Of a stretch of 64,000 nt of DNA, positions 46,391 through 54,733 are shown one piece after another. Origin of the DNA: Calothrix sp. PCC 7103 (GTDB taxonomy: Bacteria > Cyanobacteriota > Cyanobacteriia > Cyanobacteriales > Nostocaceae); contig NZ_KB217473.1 of assembly GCF_000331305.1 (NCBI RefSeq), positions 24,064 through 88,063 on the forward strand. The letters are read 5' to 3'. The notes beneath the pieces are model-generated. The model was not told the origin of the DNA and ran no database searches. It saw nothing but the letters and a program-made list of their open reading frames with translations. Position 1 is the stretch's first letter, and each line of letters begins with the position of its first letter. The position numbers and the translations under genes are program-made.

Positions 46391-46750
46391 ATGACTGACT
46401 ATTTAAACATCATCCTTAAATCCGCCATCAATTCTTTGGAACTACTGACTTCTGTCAACCTATTTATTCTGTACATTTTTCTCAGCTTCGGAATATTTCA
46501 ATTCCTTGCTGGTCAAGCTCAAAGCGTTGAAGGTAAACTCAAAATGTGGAAATACAATTCTTACGCCTTTTACCTGCTGTTTATCTTGATGCAACTGTCC
46601 GCCTACATCAGAAATAATTCAGACAGGTGGTTATGGGCTGCAATTATTATCTGTCTACTAGCCATATTACTATTTCTAAAAATTAGACGAGAAGAAAGAA
46701 ATGATAAAGACAAAGCAGTTGAAATTCAATTCAAAAGTAACCGCAATTAG
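46391..46750 (+). CDS. Small polytopic membrane protein, candidate immunity protein
   Basis: A 119-residue protein with three hydrophobic helices (NLFILYIFLSFGIFQFLAG, SYAFYLLFILMQLSAYI, LWAAIIICLLAILLFL) and a charged C-terminal tail. I prefer ATG 46391 to TTG 46370. It follows the secreted Cys-rich gene by 14 bp, so a toxin/immunity pairing is plausible. An accessory conjugation membrane protein cannot be excluded. Confidence 0.5.
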   Translation: MTDYLNIILKSAINSLELLTSVNLFILYIFLSFGIFQFLAGQAQSVEGKLKMWKYNSYAFYLLFILMQLSAYIRNNSDRWLWAAIIICLLAILLFLKIRREERNDKDKAVEIQFKSNRN

Positions 46751-46792
46751 AACTAAATTTTTGCAATATTTTTCCCGATAGGAGCTGAATTA

Positions 46793-47578
46793 ATGTCAAA
46801 AAAATCCCTGAAACGAGCTAGAAATTTCATCTTTACTTCTTTGCTCGCTTACTCACTTGTTCTACTGTTTTCATTTGCTGTCAGTGGTCAAACTAATTCC
46901 ATCAATCAACCGGAAATAAAGGGTATTACTAAAACTTTCCAAGGCAGGCTATTGACCATTCCTGATTTTGAAAATATGTCTCTGGTTGGTCTTGATAAAT
47001 ATCGCAAAAGTTTTGAATCGCAAATTCGCCAGTTTCCACAATTAAAAAATGCTCGAATTCCAAAGCTGGATAACAGATTGGGACAATCAATTTTACCAGA
47101 GCTTATAGCAATAGCCGATAATTATTGGGGACGCAGTGAGTACACCGATTTAAATATTCCAACCAACCAGTATGTATCAGGCACAGTTACTTGCGCTGGT
47201 CAAAATCAGCCTGTGGCTCCGACTGCGGGGCTAGCAGCTTCATACCTCGAACTAAGTGATGTAGCAGGTAAGAACGGTGCATATTATGGTAAGCGCTGGA
47301 TTTCTGGCGAGCAGATGGTTGATGGCGGATGCGGCATTCTAAAGGCAGTAAATGGGGGCAAAGAACCAACTGGGCGCCTAGTGTGGGGTACTGATGCTTT
47401 CAAGATAGTGCTGAATAATGCAGATGAGCAAACTCAACAAGCTTCTTTTAGTGCATACATGCGCCTTTGCGCCAATCTACCTGTGGGCGGAAAAACTTGC
47501 ACGCCATATTTTATCCTGATGCCGTGGTTTCCAGTTAGCGGGAATAACTGGGTTGCAATCGGTGGAGGTGCAATCTAA
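46793..47578 (+). CDS. Secreted conjugation-operon protein of unknown function
   Basis: This 261-residue exported protein (signal peptide ends near AVSGQ) starts after AGGAGC. Conserved-looking parts are YVSGTVTCAGQNQPVAPTAG, YGKRWISGEQMVDGGCGILK and SAYMRLCANLPVGGKTC, with four or five cysteines that could form disulfides. Its stop overlaps the coupling-protein start as TAATG, so it belongs to the conjugation operon. I do not see VirB1 transglycosylase motifs. A truncated copy of its 5' end lies at 45317. Confidence 0.6.
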   Translation: MSKKSLKRARNFIFTSLLAYSLVLLFSFAVSGQTNSINQPEIKGITKTFQGRLLTIPDFENMSLVGLDKYRKSFESQIRQFPQLKNARIPKLDNRLGQSILPELIAIADNYWGRSEYTDLNIPTNQYVSGTVTCAGQNQPVAPTAGLAASYLELSDVAGKNGAYYGKRWISGEQMVDGGCGILKAVNGGKEPTGRLVWGTDAFKIVLNNADEQTQQASFSAYMRLCANLPVGGKTCTPYFILMPWFPVSGNNWVAIGGGAI

Positions 47579-49389
47579 TGAAAAACCCTTCCTCCATGTC
47601 GCAAGTTTCAAGAACGGAAATTACAAATGTAAATTCAGTCATTCAATCACTTGTTAACAGCGAGCTTACTAAAAGCCTTTTCTCGCCTTTAGGTTTGTTG
47701 CTTCTAATCTGTGTCGGTGGCTTGATTTGGGCAAATTTGAGCAGCAACGCTGGGAGCGGTAATAAACACAAACTGGCGCGGGCAAGATGGGCTGGTAAAG
47801 GTGAGAAAAAAACCGCGCGCAAAATTGCTTGTACCCAAATGGAGAAGCGCAAACATAACAGCGTAGCTCTGTATGCCAGTAGTTCCAAAGTTGAAAAACC
47901 ACTTAAAGCAGGGGATAAATACTTAATCAAAATTCCTGAGAGTGGCGACAGGCTATACTTTCCCGATGTACAACGCGGAGTTTTGGTTTGTGGGGCAACG
48001 GGCTACGGTAAAACCTACTCTTTGATTAATCCTCTACTACGAGCAGCCTTTGACCAAGGATTTCCTGTAATCCTGTACGACCTTAAATACAATCAGTTAA
48101 AATCCCCAACCTCTAAAGAAGCTCTTGGGCAAACAGCCAAGCTCGCAGGTTACGCTCTGGAGCGAGATTACAAGGTTAGTATCCTAGCACCAGGATTTGC
48201 AGAAAGTGCCATTGCTAACCCACTTGACTTTCTGGAAAGTGAGGAAGATGCATCTATGGCTCGACAGCTCGCCATCGCCATGAATAAAAACCTGAAGTTA
48301 AGCAGTGGCGATAAAGACAGCAGTAATAAGTTTTTCTCGAATGCGGGAGACTTGCTCTCGCAAGGTATTTTTCAGTTAGCTAAGGGAACTGAGTATCCTG
48401 ACCTGTTGATGTGTTTTGCTTTGCTAAGTCTGGATAATCTGACTACTCGCATTCAAAACGCTGACCTGAACCTGTGGACACGTTCGGCATTCGCTCAGTT
48501 CTTGTCAGTAGCTAGCTCTCCCGAAACGGCAGCCAGCATAATCGGCACAGCCCTTGGTTTGTTTACTCGGTTTATTATTCCCGAACTGTTGTCAGCTTTT
48601 TGCGGTAAAACTAACCTACCTCTCGATCTTAAAGAAAGACAGTTGGTAATTTTCGGCACTGATGATGAGAGAAGAGATGTGGTCTCTCCCCTTATCGCTT
48701 CGGTGCTGCATTTACTTGTAACGCGCAATTTAGCCAAGCAGCGAACAACGCCCTTAGTTTTATCCCTCGATGAACTTCCTACTATATATCTCCCCTCCCT
48801 TGCCTCTTGGCTCAATCAAAAGCGAGAGTACGGACTTGTCTCAATTCTGGGTCTGCAAAATTTAGCCCAGTTGGAAGAATCCTACGGCAGTGAAACTGCG
48901 GAAGTGATTTTCACTGGGTGCGTAACCAAATGCTTTTTTAATACTGGAAGTGCTGAAGCGGGAGAAAAGTATTCTAAGTATTTAGGTGAGGAGGAGGTGA
49001 GTAATAAACGCAGAAGTCGAAATACTGGAGACAAAGGCGGAGCCAGCACTAGCTTATCGGTAGAAATTAGTAAGCGTCCTTTATTTGAACCCTCGCAGTT
49101 CAACACCTTACCTGAAGGTAAAGCAGTCATAATTTCACCGGGTTTTAAATCCAAGCAAGAAGCTGCTTTGCCACTGCTAGAAAACATCAAGCTGTTTAAA
49201 AAGATACAAAGCGAATTAGAAGCCGACAGTATCAAACTATGGTACGAGGAGCAGCAAAAAATCGCCCAGCAATCTCAAATTAAACAGGTTGTGGAAGAGG
49301 ATTTGAGGATGCGCTTGGAGGAAGCCAAAAGGTTACTGCCTTTACAAACAAGTAAGCAAACTAAAAAAGATGAAATCCTAGGATTTTAG
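47578..49389 (+). CDS. virD4: VirD4/TraD-type coupling protein
   Basis: The 603-residue ATPase brings the relaxase-DNA complex to the secretion channel. One N-terminal membrane helix (PLGLLLLICVGGLIWANL, residues ~38-55), Walker A GATGYGKT at 139-146, and a Walker B-like LVLSLDELPTIYLPSLASWL block mark a T4CP. The C-terminal tail is Lys/Glu-rich. It is coupled to the preceding gene and followed by a coiled-coil gene. A second, shorter T4CP-like ATPase is encoded at 59833. Confidence 0.88.
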   Translation: MKNPSSMSQVSRTEITNVNSVIQSLVNSELTKSLFSPLGLLLLICVGGLIWANLSSNAGSGNKHKLARARWAGKGEKKTARKIACTQMEKRKHNSVALYASSSKVEKPLKAGDKYLIKIPESGDRLYFPDVQRGVLVCGATGYGKTYSLINPLLRAAFDQGFPVILYDLKYNQLKSPTSKEALGQTAKLAGYALERDYKVSILAPGFAESAIANPLDFLESEEDASMARQLAIAMNKNLKLSSGDKDSSNKFFSNAGDLLSQGIFQLAKGTEYPDLLMCFALLSLDNLTTRIQNADLNLWTRSAFAQFLSVASSPETAASIIGTALGLFTRFIIPELLSAFCGKTNLPLDLKERQLVIFGTDDERRDVVSPLIASVLHLLVTRNLAKQRTTPLVLSLDELPTIYLPSLASWLNQKREYGLVSILGLQNLAQLEESYGSETAEVIFTGCVTKCFFNTGSAEAGEKYSKYLGEEEVSNKRRSRNTGDKGGASTSLSVEISKRPLFEPSQFNTLPEGKAVIISPGFKSKQEAALPLLENIKLFKKIQSELEADSIKLWYEEQQKIAQQSQIKQVVEEDLRMRLEEAKRLLPLQTSKQTKKDEILGF

Positions 49390-49400
49390 GAGAAAAAATT

Positions 49401-50474
49401 ATGCAAGAACCAGTTTCTAAATCTGATGCAAAAGAACTTAGTGAGGAATATAAGCAGACGCTGAAAACGGCTCTTTCGCTGATTTTCGCTAAGATTAAAG
49501 ATTCTGGCCGAAAAGCCAATAACGAAGTAACCATTAAAATTGGTAAAGATGACGTTTATCGCTCGGTAATTGGGAAAAAACCAACACTTAACCGCTTAAG
49601 CAAGGATAATATTGAGCAAATTGAAATAGCCTTAACTAGACCGCAGGAACTAAAGGGAACAATTAATATTTCAGTAGGAGACGAATTGGTATATAGCGTC
49701 AAAAACGGCAAGGTTCTAACTGACCTAATCAATATAAATCCTAACCGAGAAAGCTTGGAATCAGCACCAGCCAAAGAAAAAGATGAATACGCAACTCTAT
49801 TCAAGGTGCAAATGGAGATGGATACTTTGGAAAAAGATATACGACAAAAACAGGGATTTCTTAACTCCCTCTCCGAGAAGCATCCCGACTTAGAGCAAGA
49901 ACTTATGGAGATAAAACAGACAGTTGAAGAGCAGAAAGAAACTTTTAATCGGATATTGGGAGAATTAAGGCGAATTGCGGATAAAATTCAGACTCCTAAG
50001 CCTGATGAGTCTGTGCAACGCCAAACTAAACTTAAAGAGACTTTTGGCAATATCTTTAATAAACTAGCTAAAGTTCTGACTCCTAATTTTACTAAACTGC
50101 AAACACAGCTTGATGAGCGTTTATCTCATTTGGAAGGCATGATGGAGGAGATTAATGAAAAATTTGATAATACCCTTCAACAAGCAAAAGGGCAAGATAT
50201 AGCAGCCCAAGCCAGACAATTATTAAGATACAGGGGCGAGCTTGATGAAGCTAACAATTCAGTCGATTTTGAAAGCAACAAATATCTATTTATCGTCAAA
50301 GACAAAATATTAAGCGTCTCTGCCAAAGATTGGCGAGGAGAGGTTCTCAATGACAAAGGTTTTACCGAAGTGGCAACTAAAGAGGATATGGAAGCTCTTG
50401 AACACGTGGAGACGTATATAGAAAAATTAAAGCTTCAGCGCACTCCTTTGAAAGTAGCGGGTTTGTCAGCGTAG
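49401..50474 (+). CDS. Coiled-coil protein of the conjugation operon
   Basis: A 357-residue protein with AGGAGA ten bases before its ATG. The N-terminal ~110 residues are mixed alpha/beta; residues ~140-270 form coiled coils (EMDTLEKDIRQKQGFLNSL, KLQTQLDERLSHLEGMMEEI); the C-terminus has a small domain ending in KVAGLSA. No family is recognised. It is the last gene of the operon and may bridge coupling protein and relaxosome, but this is only suggested by position. Confidence 0.6.
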   Translation: MQEPVSKSDAKELSEEYKQTLKTALSLIFAKIKDSGRKANNEVTIKIGKDDVYRSVIGKKPTLNRLSKDNIEQIEIALTRPQELKGTINISVGDELVYSVKNGKVLTDLININPNRESLESAPAKEKDEYATLFKVQMEMDTLEKDIRQKQGFLNSLSEKHPDLEQELMEIKQTVEEQKETFNRILGELRRIADKIQTPKPDESVQRQTKLKETFGNIFNKLAKVLTPNFTKLQTQLDERLSHLEGMMEEINEKFDNTLQQAKGQDIAAQARQLLRYRGELDEANNSVDFESNKYLFIVKDKILSVSAKDWRGEVLNDKGFTEVATKEDMEALEHVETYIEKLKLQRTPLKVAGLSA

Positions 50475-50666
50475 CAGAAATTATCTTAGGCTTTGTTCTG
50501 CCTCTCAAAGAAACAACAACTTTGACAATATCTACTTAATTATCTAGTGCATTTGCCGCAACTCTTTTAATGGTTTGGTTGAGTAAACTAAGCTGACAAA
50601 CTATTGAGAGTTGCCCTTGTTTCCCAATGTCAACAACTACAAATCAAGAAATTACGTTACAAAGCA

Positions 50667-51188
50667 ATGAATACTAATTCTTTGTCTTCTCTAGTCCAAG
50701 AATATGAAGCCCAGTACGCTAATCCCATTCAAGAAGGTGAGTATGTAGCGTTGCAAGTGCCTTCACAGGGTCTACACCTTAAAATCCTGCACCGAGGATT
50801 TGACTATCAAGCAGCTAAAAGCTTTTGTCAGACGCACAATTTCGGCACCAAACACAAGCCTTACAGTCTGCGAGTAATACTTGGTGGTAAGCTCCACCAC
50901 GTGGACTGTAAAGGAACTGCCACTAAACAATCGAAGGAGCAGGTCTGGAAAATAAGCTTAGAGCATTACCAAATGCACCACTGCGGTTCTTTCCACGAAT
51001 TCTTAGGCGACTATATAGTTGGCATAGAAGTGTGCAATTGCAGCTATCCCGTGTTTTGGATACACGAACGGCAAAGTGGTGAAAATAAAGGAGCTATTAC
51101 GTTCTCATCACCATATACCTGTTTAGTGGAAGATAACGGGCGACCAATTGATTATTGCCCCAATTGCCATGCTCCATTGTTTGAGTAG
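50667..51188 (+). CDS. Hypothetical protein with C-terminal zinc-ribbon-like CxxC
   Basis: I choose ATG 50667 (173 aa) over the upstream ATG 50604, whose extra residues look uncoded. The protein ends in DYCPNCHAPLF, and other cysteines and histidines (HHVDC, YQMHHCGSFH, VCNCSYP) could bind zinc or another metal. No family is recognised. It shares a bidirectional terminator with the relaxase gene. Confidence 0.55.
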   Translation: MNTNSLSSLVQEYEAQYANPIQEGEYVALQVPSQGLHLKILHRGFDYQAAKSFCQTHNFGTKHKPYSLRVILGGKLHHVDCKGTATKQSKEQVWKISLEHYQMHHCGSFHEFLGDYIVGIEVCNCSYPVFWIHERQSGENKGAITFSSPYTCLVEDNGRPIDYCPNCHAPLFE

Positions 51189-51277
51189 GTGGAAGCGGAG
51201 GAATAGCGGAAAATTTACTGGTAAATTTTTGAAAAATTACAGTTATATTCTCTGGATTTTTCTAGTAGAGAATTAAA

Positions 51278-51316
51278 AAAGCACATGCAACTTTTAATAT
51301 GTATGTGCTTTCATTT
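51278..51316. terminator. Bidirectional terminator
   Basis: AAAGCACAT (51278-51286) pairs with ATGTGCTTT (51303-51311). An A-run lies on the left and T-rich DNA on the right, so the hairpin can end the relaxase transcript (minus strand) and the 50667 gene (plus strand). Confidence 0.75.
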
Positions 51317-51393
51317 TGCCAAAATAGAAGTTCGATACCGACTATTCCAACTCCTTATGTGAACTATTTTAAACATTAAACTGCTCAAGAGTA

Positions 51394-52578
51394 TTAAAAA
51401 TTTAGTCTTATTCGCGGCTGTAAATCTTGTACTGATCCCTCTTGTTCGTAAACCCGATTAAGCTCGGCTTGGATAGCAGCAATGCGCTTACTGACCTGCG
51501 AGGATTGCAACGCCTGTAAAAGTGCTTTTTTATGTTGTGTATTTGAAGAATCAATTTTTGATTCCTCGCTTTTAAAGTATTCGACAATAAAGTTATTCAT
51601 CCGCAGTAAATCTTTATCATCGAGCTGCAAAAACCGTTCTGTATAAATCCTAATTTCGAGGTCTTCTTTCTGCTCAAATTGTGAATTTTGGTAGCTGTCA
51701 CCTGAGTTATTTTCTGGCTTTTGTGGTTTGGGTTGTAGGTTTTTAGGCACTACTGGTGTAAATCCCAAAGTATGAGCTTGTTGTCTCCAAACTTCTTTCA
51801 ATTCGTCCAATGGTAGGTGTTGTTTCGCTTTGCGCGTGATCGACCAACCGTTTTCTCTGGTAATCCAACTGGCGCCATGACCAACTTTGGCAATAATCTG
51901 CTGCCTGCGTTTAGAGAAATACATTAAGTCTTCTTTTTTATAGCCTTTTATCTCAAACCCTCCGTGTGGTCGAGCTTCGATGTCGTATCCTAGTTTCTGC
52001 ACTTCAGCTTTCAAGCAGGCGTGGTAGAAAATACCTAACGCCTTTTTATCTTTATAAATTTCGCCGTTATTCAAACTGTACCATTGACCGAATTGTGCTT
52101 GGGTCAAATTCATAACTAGGGCGTGCGTATGTAAATGTGGGTCACAGTCTCGACTTTCCCAGTGGTCGAACTGCGCCACAATCAAATTATTTGTATGCAC
52201 ACAGTAGCGAGTGCCTTTTGCGCGAATACGTGTTTGCGCGTGATGTTTTTCGATTACTACTAAAGTTTGCTCTACAGCTCGACGGTGAGCGTCGATTAAT
52301 CTTTCATCCCCACCAACCAACGCGGATAAACTAATGCTCTTAGGCACAGAAAAAGTACAATCAATCGCTGCTCTTTTAGTGTTCCTGCCAAGTTTTTCAC
52401 TTCCATCCGGTGTGCGACCGTTACAAATATTGGCGAAAATTTCTTTACTGTTAATTTCGCCTGACAATCCTAGCACAAGTGCCCCCTTACCGTACCAACG
52501 CGCAAGGCTGGAATTGTCTAACCTTTGACTGTAATAGTCAATCGCTTCGTGTGCGCTTCTATTTTTAGCTGTTAACAT
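51394..52578 (-). CDS. MOBF (TrwC-like) conjugative relaxase, relaxase domain only
   Basis: A 394-residue relaxase that would nick oriT. Adjacent tyrosines Tyr15-Tyr16 (IDYYSQRL), Asp73 in AIDCTFSVPKSIS and the metal-binding HLHTH triad at residues 148-152 (DPHLHTHALVMNL) are all present. TrwC/TraI proteins normally carry a ~600-aa helicase after this part; here the protein ends after a short Gln/Ser-rich tail. The helicase must be supplied by another protein. The gene is opposite to the secretion operon. Confidence 0.9.
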   Translation of the reverse strand: MLTAKNRSAHEAIDYYSQRLDNSSLARWYGKGALVLGLSGEINSKEIFANICNGRTPDGSEKLGRNTKRAAIDCTFSVPKSISLSALVGGDERLIDAHRRAVEQTLVVIEKHHAQTRIRAKGTRYCVHTNNLIVAQFDHWESRDCDPHLHTHALVMNLTQAQFGQWYSLNNGEIYKDKKALGIFYHACLKAEVQKLGYDIEARPHGGFEIKGYKKEDLMYFSKRRQQIIAKVGHGASWITRENGWSITRKAKQHLPLDELKEVWRQQAHTLGFTPVVPKNLQPKPQKPENNSGDSYQNSQFEQKEDLEIRIYTERFLQLDDKDLLRMNNFIVEYFKSEESKIDSSNTQHKKALLQALQSSQVSKRIAAIQAELNRVYEQEGSVQDLQPRIRLNF

Positions 52579-53109
52579 CGCTTGAAGAGAAATATTATAA
52601 AACGATTGTACTTTTTCGCAAGAAAACAGTATCGTGTGAACGTTGAATATAAATATTAGAAATTCTTGAACAGGTACTTGTTTTTTCTGTGTTGTTGCCT
52701 GCTGCTGTTAAAAATTATCTTACCATTTTCAAATCTTAATGGGCGTACAGTGCGATAAAAATCATTTTTTAATTCTCACCCAATTTTCATAAATCGCAAT
52801 CAAAAATAATCCTCTTCTTTTGCCAAATTATACCTTTTTATATCCCATTTGTACCTCAAAACAATCCCTAACGCTTCCAAAACTGTACCATTTGTGCCAA
52901 AAATGTATACTCTCCCGCTTATTGTCATTAAAGTCGCTTAGATGAGAATTACAGGGTTGCCAAAAATTACCCATAAGCAGTTATAATTACAAAAGCAAGC
53001 CCAAAACGTTCCAAGAAATACCCGAAGCAACACCTAAAGGGTGCAACTGCATTTCGGTAGTTTGTGTGTTTAAAAAATCACTACATACTGAATACCTGTC
53101 AAACCAGCA
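52579..53109. promoter_or_regulatory. Candidate oriT and divergent promoter region
   Basis: This 530-bp region lies directly upstream of the relaxase, between divergent operons, and contains no gene. CCATTTGTACC (52845-52855) and CCATTTGTGCC (52888-52898) form a direct repeat 43 bp apart, and the segment around 52760-52900 is poor in G on the plus strand. Relaxase gene adjacency makes it the best place for oriT, but no nic site is recognisable. Confidence 0.45.
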
Positions 53110-54219
53110 ATGACAACTATAACCCTAGCCCTTGATTTTGGGGCTTCAAGTCTGCGTGCAATTTTCACAGAGCAAGTTTTTAAAACCCACCTTTATATAA
53201 TGCAGCCAGAGGTTTGCCCAGTTACCCCTGCAAGCATTGAGTATTACACTAAATCCAAAATTGGCACCTCTGACCCAACCAGAAGCGGGTGGATTGAGAC
53301 GAGCGGCACTTGCTGGGCTATTGGCAATTTAGCCCAAGAGCGTTTTAAAGCGAGCCTTCAACTAGAAAAACGCAAGTTCGAGTTAGCTCTTCCCAAAGCC
53401 CTAGCACTAATCGGAGCAATTTCTCAGTTGCACCAGCTACCAAACGGTACACATATTAATTTGGGAGCAGTCCTGCCCTACGGTGAGTACCATGACCGCG
53501 AATTATTCGAGCAAATATTGAGAGAAGCTTTAACGGACTTCAAATTCTGTGGGGTGGAGAAGTACTTTACTCTCGAAACATTCTTGTGCTTGCCTGAAGG
53601 GGGAGGAGTCTTAGCCCAAGGTAGACAACCCGGCACCAGTTTTCAGGATTTAGACCTAGTTGTTGCCATGCTGGGCTATCGGGATGTTTCACTTTTGTTT
53701 GTTAGTAGAGGTGAACTATCAAAGGGGGAGACCCAATCCCTTGGTTTTGCCAGCCTCGTCAAATCTGTGGCTCAAAAAACCTCCCTACACAATTATCAGA
53801 AACTAACGTTGGCAATATGCAAAGCGGGTAGCAACGTTAATCCACGAAGCTTAACGCCACTTTTGAATAATGTAGGAGAAGCTTATAAAGACTATGAATT
53901 AGCCAAAATCCAAAAAGCCATACTAGACGCTAGAGCCGAGTATTGGCTAATGCTCAGTGAGTGGCTCAAGGGGCAAATCAAAAGCGATGTTGATGAAGTA
54001 ATTATCGCTGGGGGCACGGCTCAGTATTTCAAGGCAGAATTAAACACGCTTCTGAAATTTACCAAAGTAATTTGGTGCGACCAGCTTGAAAAGAGAATAA
54101 GGGCAACTTTTCCCGACCAAATCAAACCCAACTCGCTCGAATACCGTTTAGCTGATGTTTATGGGTTGTTTTTCTACTTATATGCTCGCGCAAGGAATGG
54201 AGTGAAAAGCAATGACTAA
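53110..54219 (+). CDS. Actin-like (ParM/StbA-type) plasmid segregation ATPase
   Basis: This 369-residue protein has an actin-fold layout: an N-terminal phosphate loop LALDFGASSLRAIF (Asp9-Gly11) and an adenosine-type motif VIIAGGTAQYFK near residue 297. The middle DLVVAMLGYRDVSLLFVSRG corresponds to the second phosphate loop, though less exact. Such proteins form filaments that push plasmid copies apart. The next gene overlaps it by eight bases and could encode the ParR-type adaptor. The plasmid also has ParA. Confidence 0.8.
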   Translation: MTTITLALDFGASSLRAIFTEQVFKTHLYIMQPEVCPVTPASIEYYTKSKIGTSDPTRSGWIETSGTCWAIGNLAQERFKASLQLEKRKFELALPKALALIGAISQLHQLPNGTHINLGAVLPYGEYHDRELFEQILREALTDFKFCGVEKYFTLETFLCLPEGGGVLAQGRQPGTSFQDLDLVVAMLGYRDVSLLFVSRGELSKGETQSLGFASLVKSVAQKTSLHNYQKLTLAICKAGSNVNPRSLTPLLNNVGEAYKDYELAKIQKAILDARAEYWLMLSEWLKGQIKSDVDEVIIAGGTAQYFKAELNTLLKFTKVIWCDQLEKRIRATFPDQIKPNSLEYRLADVYGLFFYLYARARNGVKSND

Positions 54220-54721
54220 CTACCGACTGTATAACTTTAAGGCCAAAGTCAAAATCAACTCTGTCCACGAAAAATTGATTAATTTCCTGAAAGAAAAAGA
54301 CGGAGATTCAAACGAGAGAGAGCGCGTATTACAGGCATTATCAGCTTACTGGCTACCTCTAGCGCTCATTGAGGCAAACAGTTTTAGTGAGAAAGAAATT
54401 GCCTTGCACGGACTGGCAGCGTTGCAGCGCTTACAGCAACAAATTAATTTCCTGTCATTGGTTCTGAGTTTGCAAGCTCCTACCTATTCTCACGTCTTTG
54501 CTGCCAATCTTGTAACAGAGCCTGCAACTCCACTAACCAATGGGAAAGATAGCCGCGCGCAAGTACGAAGGCAAGAGACAGTAAAACCCTATACCAAAAC
54601 AGAGGAAGTTGAAAGTACCCACTGCCAAACGCTGGATTTTGCAGAAAATGATTTAGATAGTCTTGAAGAAACAGCCTTGCCTAGCGATACCAGCCACATT
54701 GATAAACTTTTTGGACTTTAA
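54212..54721 (+). CDS. Candidate ParR-type adaptor
   Basis: This 169-residue protein has a basic N-terminus suited to a ribbon-helix-helix (RLYNFKAKVKINSVHEKLIN, RVLQALSAYWLPLALIE) and an acidic, disordered C-terminus ending HIDKLFGL, which recalls ParR-like tails that touch the actin filament. It overlaps the ParM-like gene by eight bases. The role is inferred from position and shape. Confidence 0.6.
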   Translation: MTNYRLYNFKAKVKINSVHEKLINFLKEKDGDSNERERVLQALSAYWLPLALIEANSFSEKEIALHGLAALQRLQQQINFLSLVLSLQAPTYSHVFAANLVTEPATPLTNGKDSRAQVRRQETVKPYTKTEEVESTHCQTLDFAENDLDSLEETALPSDTSHIDKLFGL

Positions 54722-54733
54722 GGACTTATAGTA

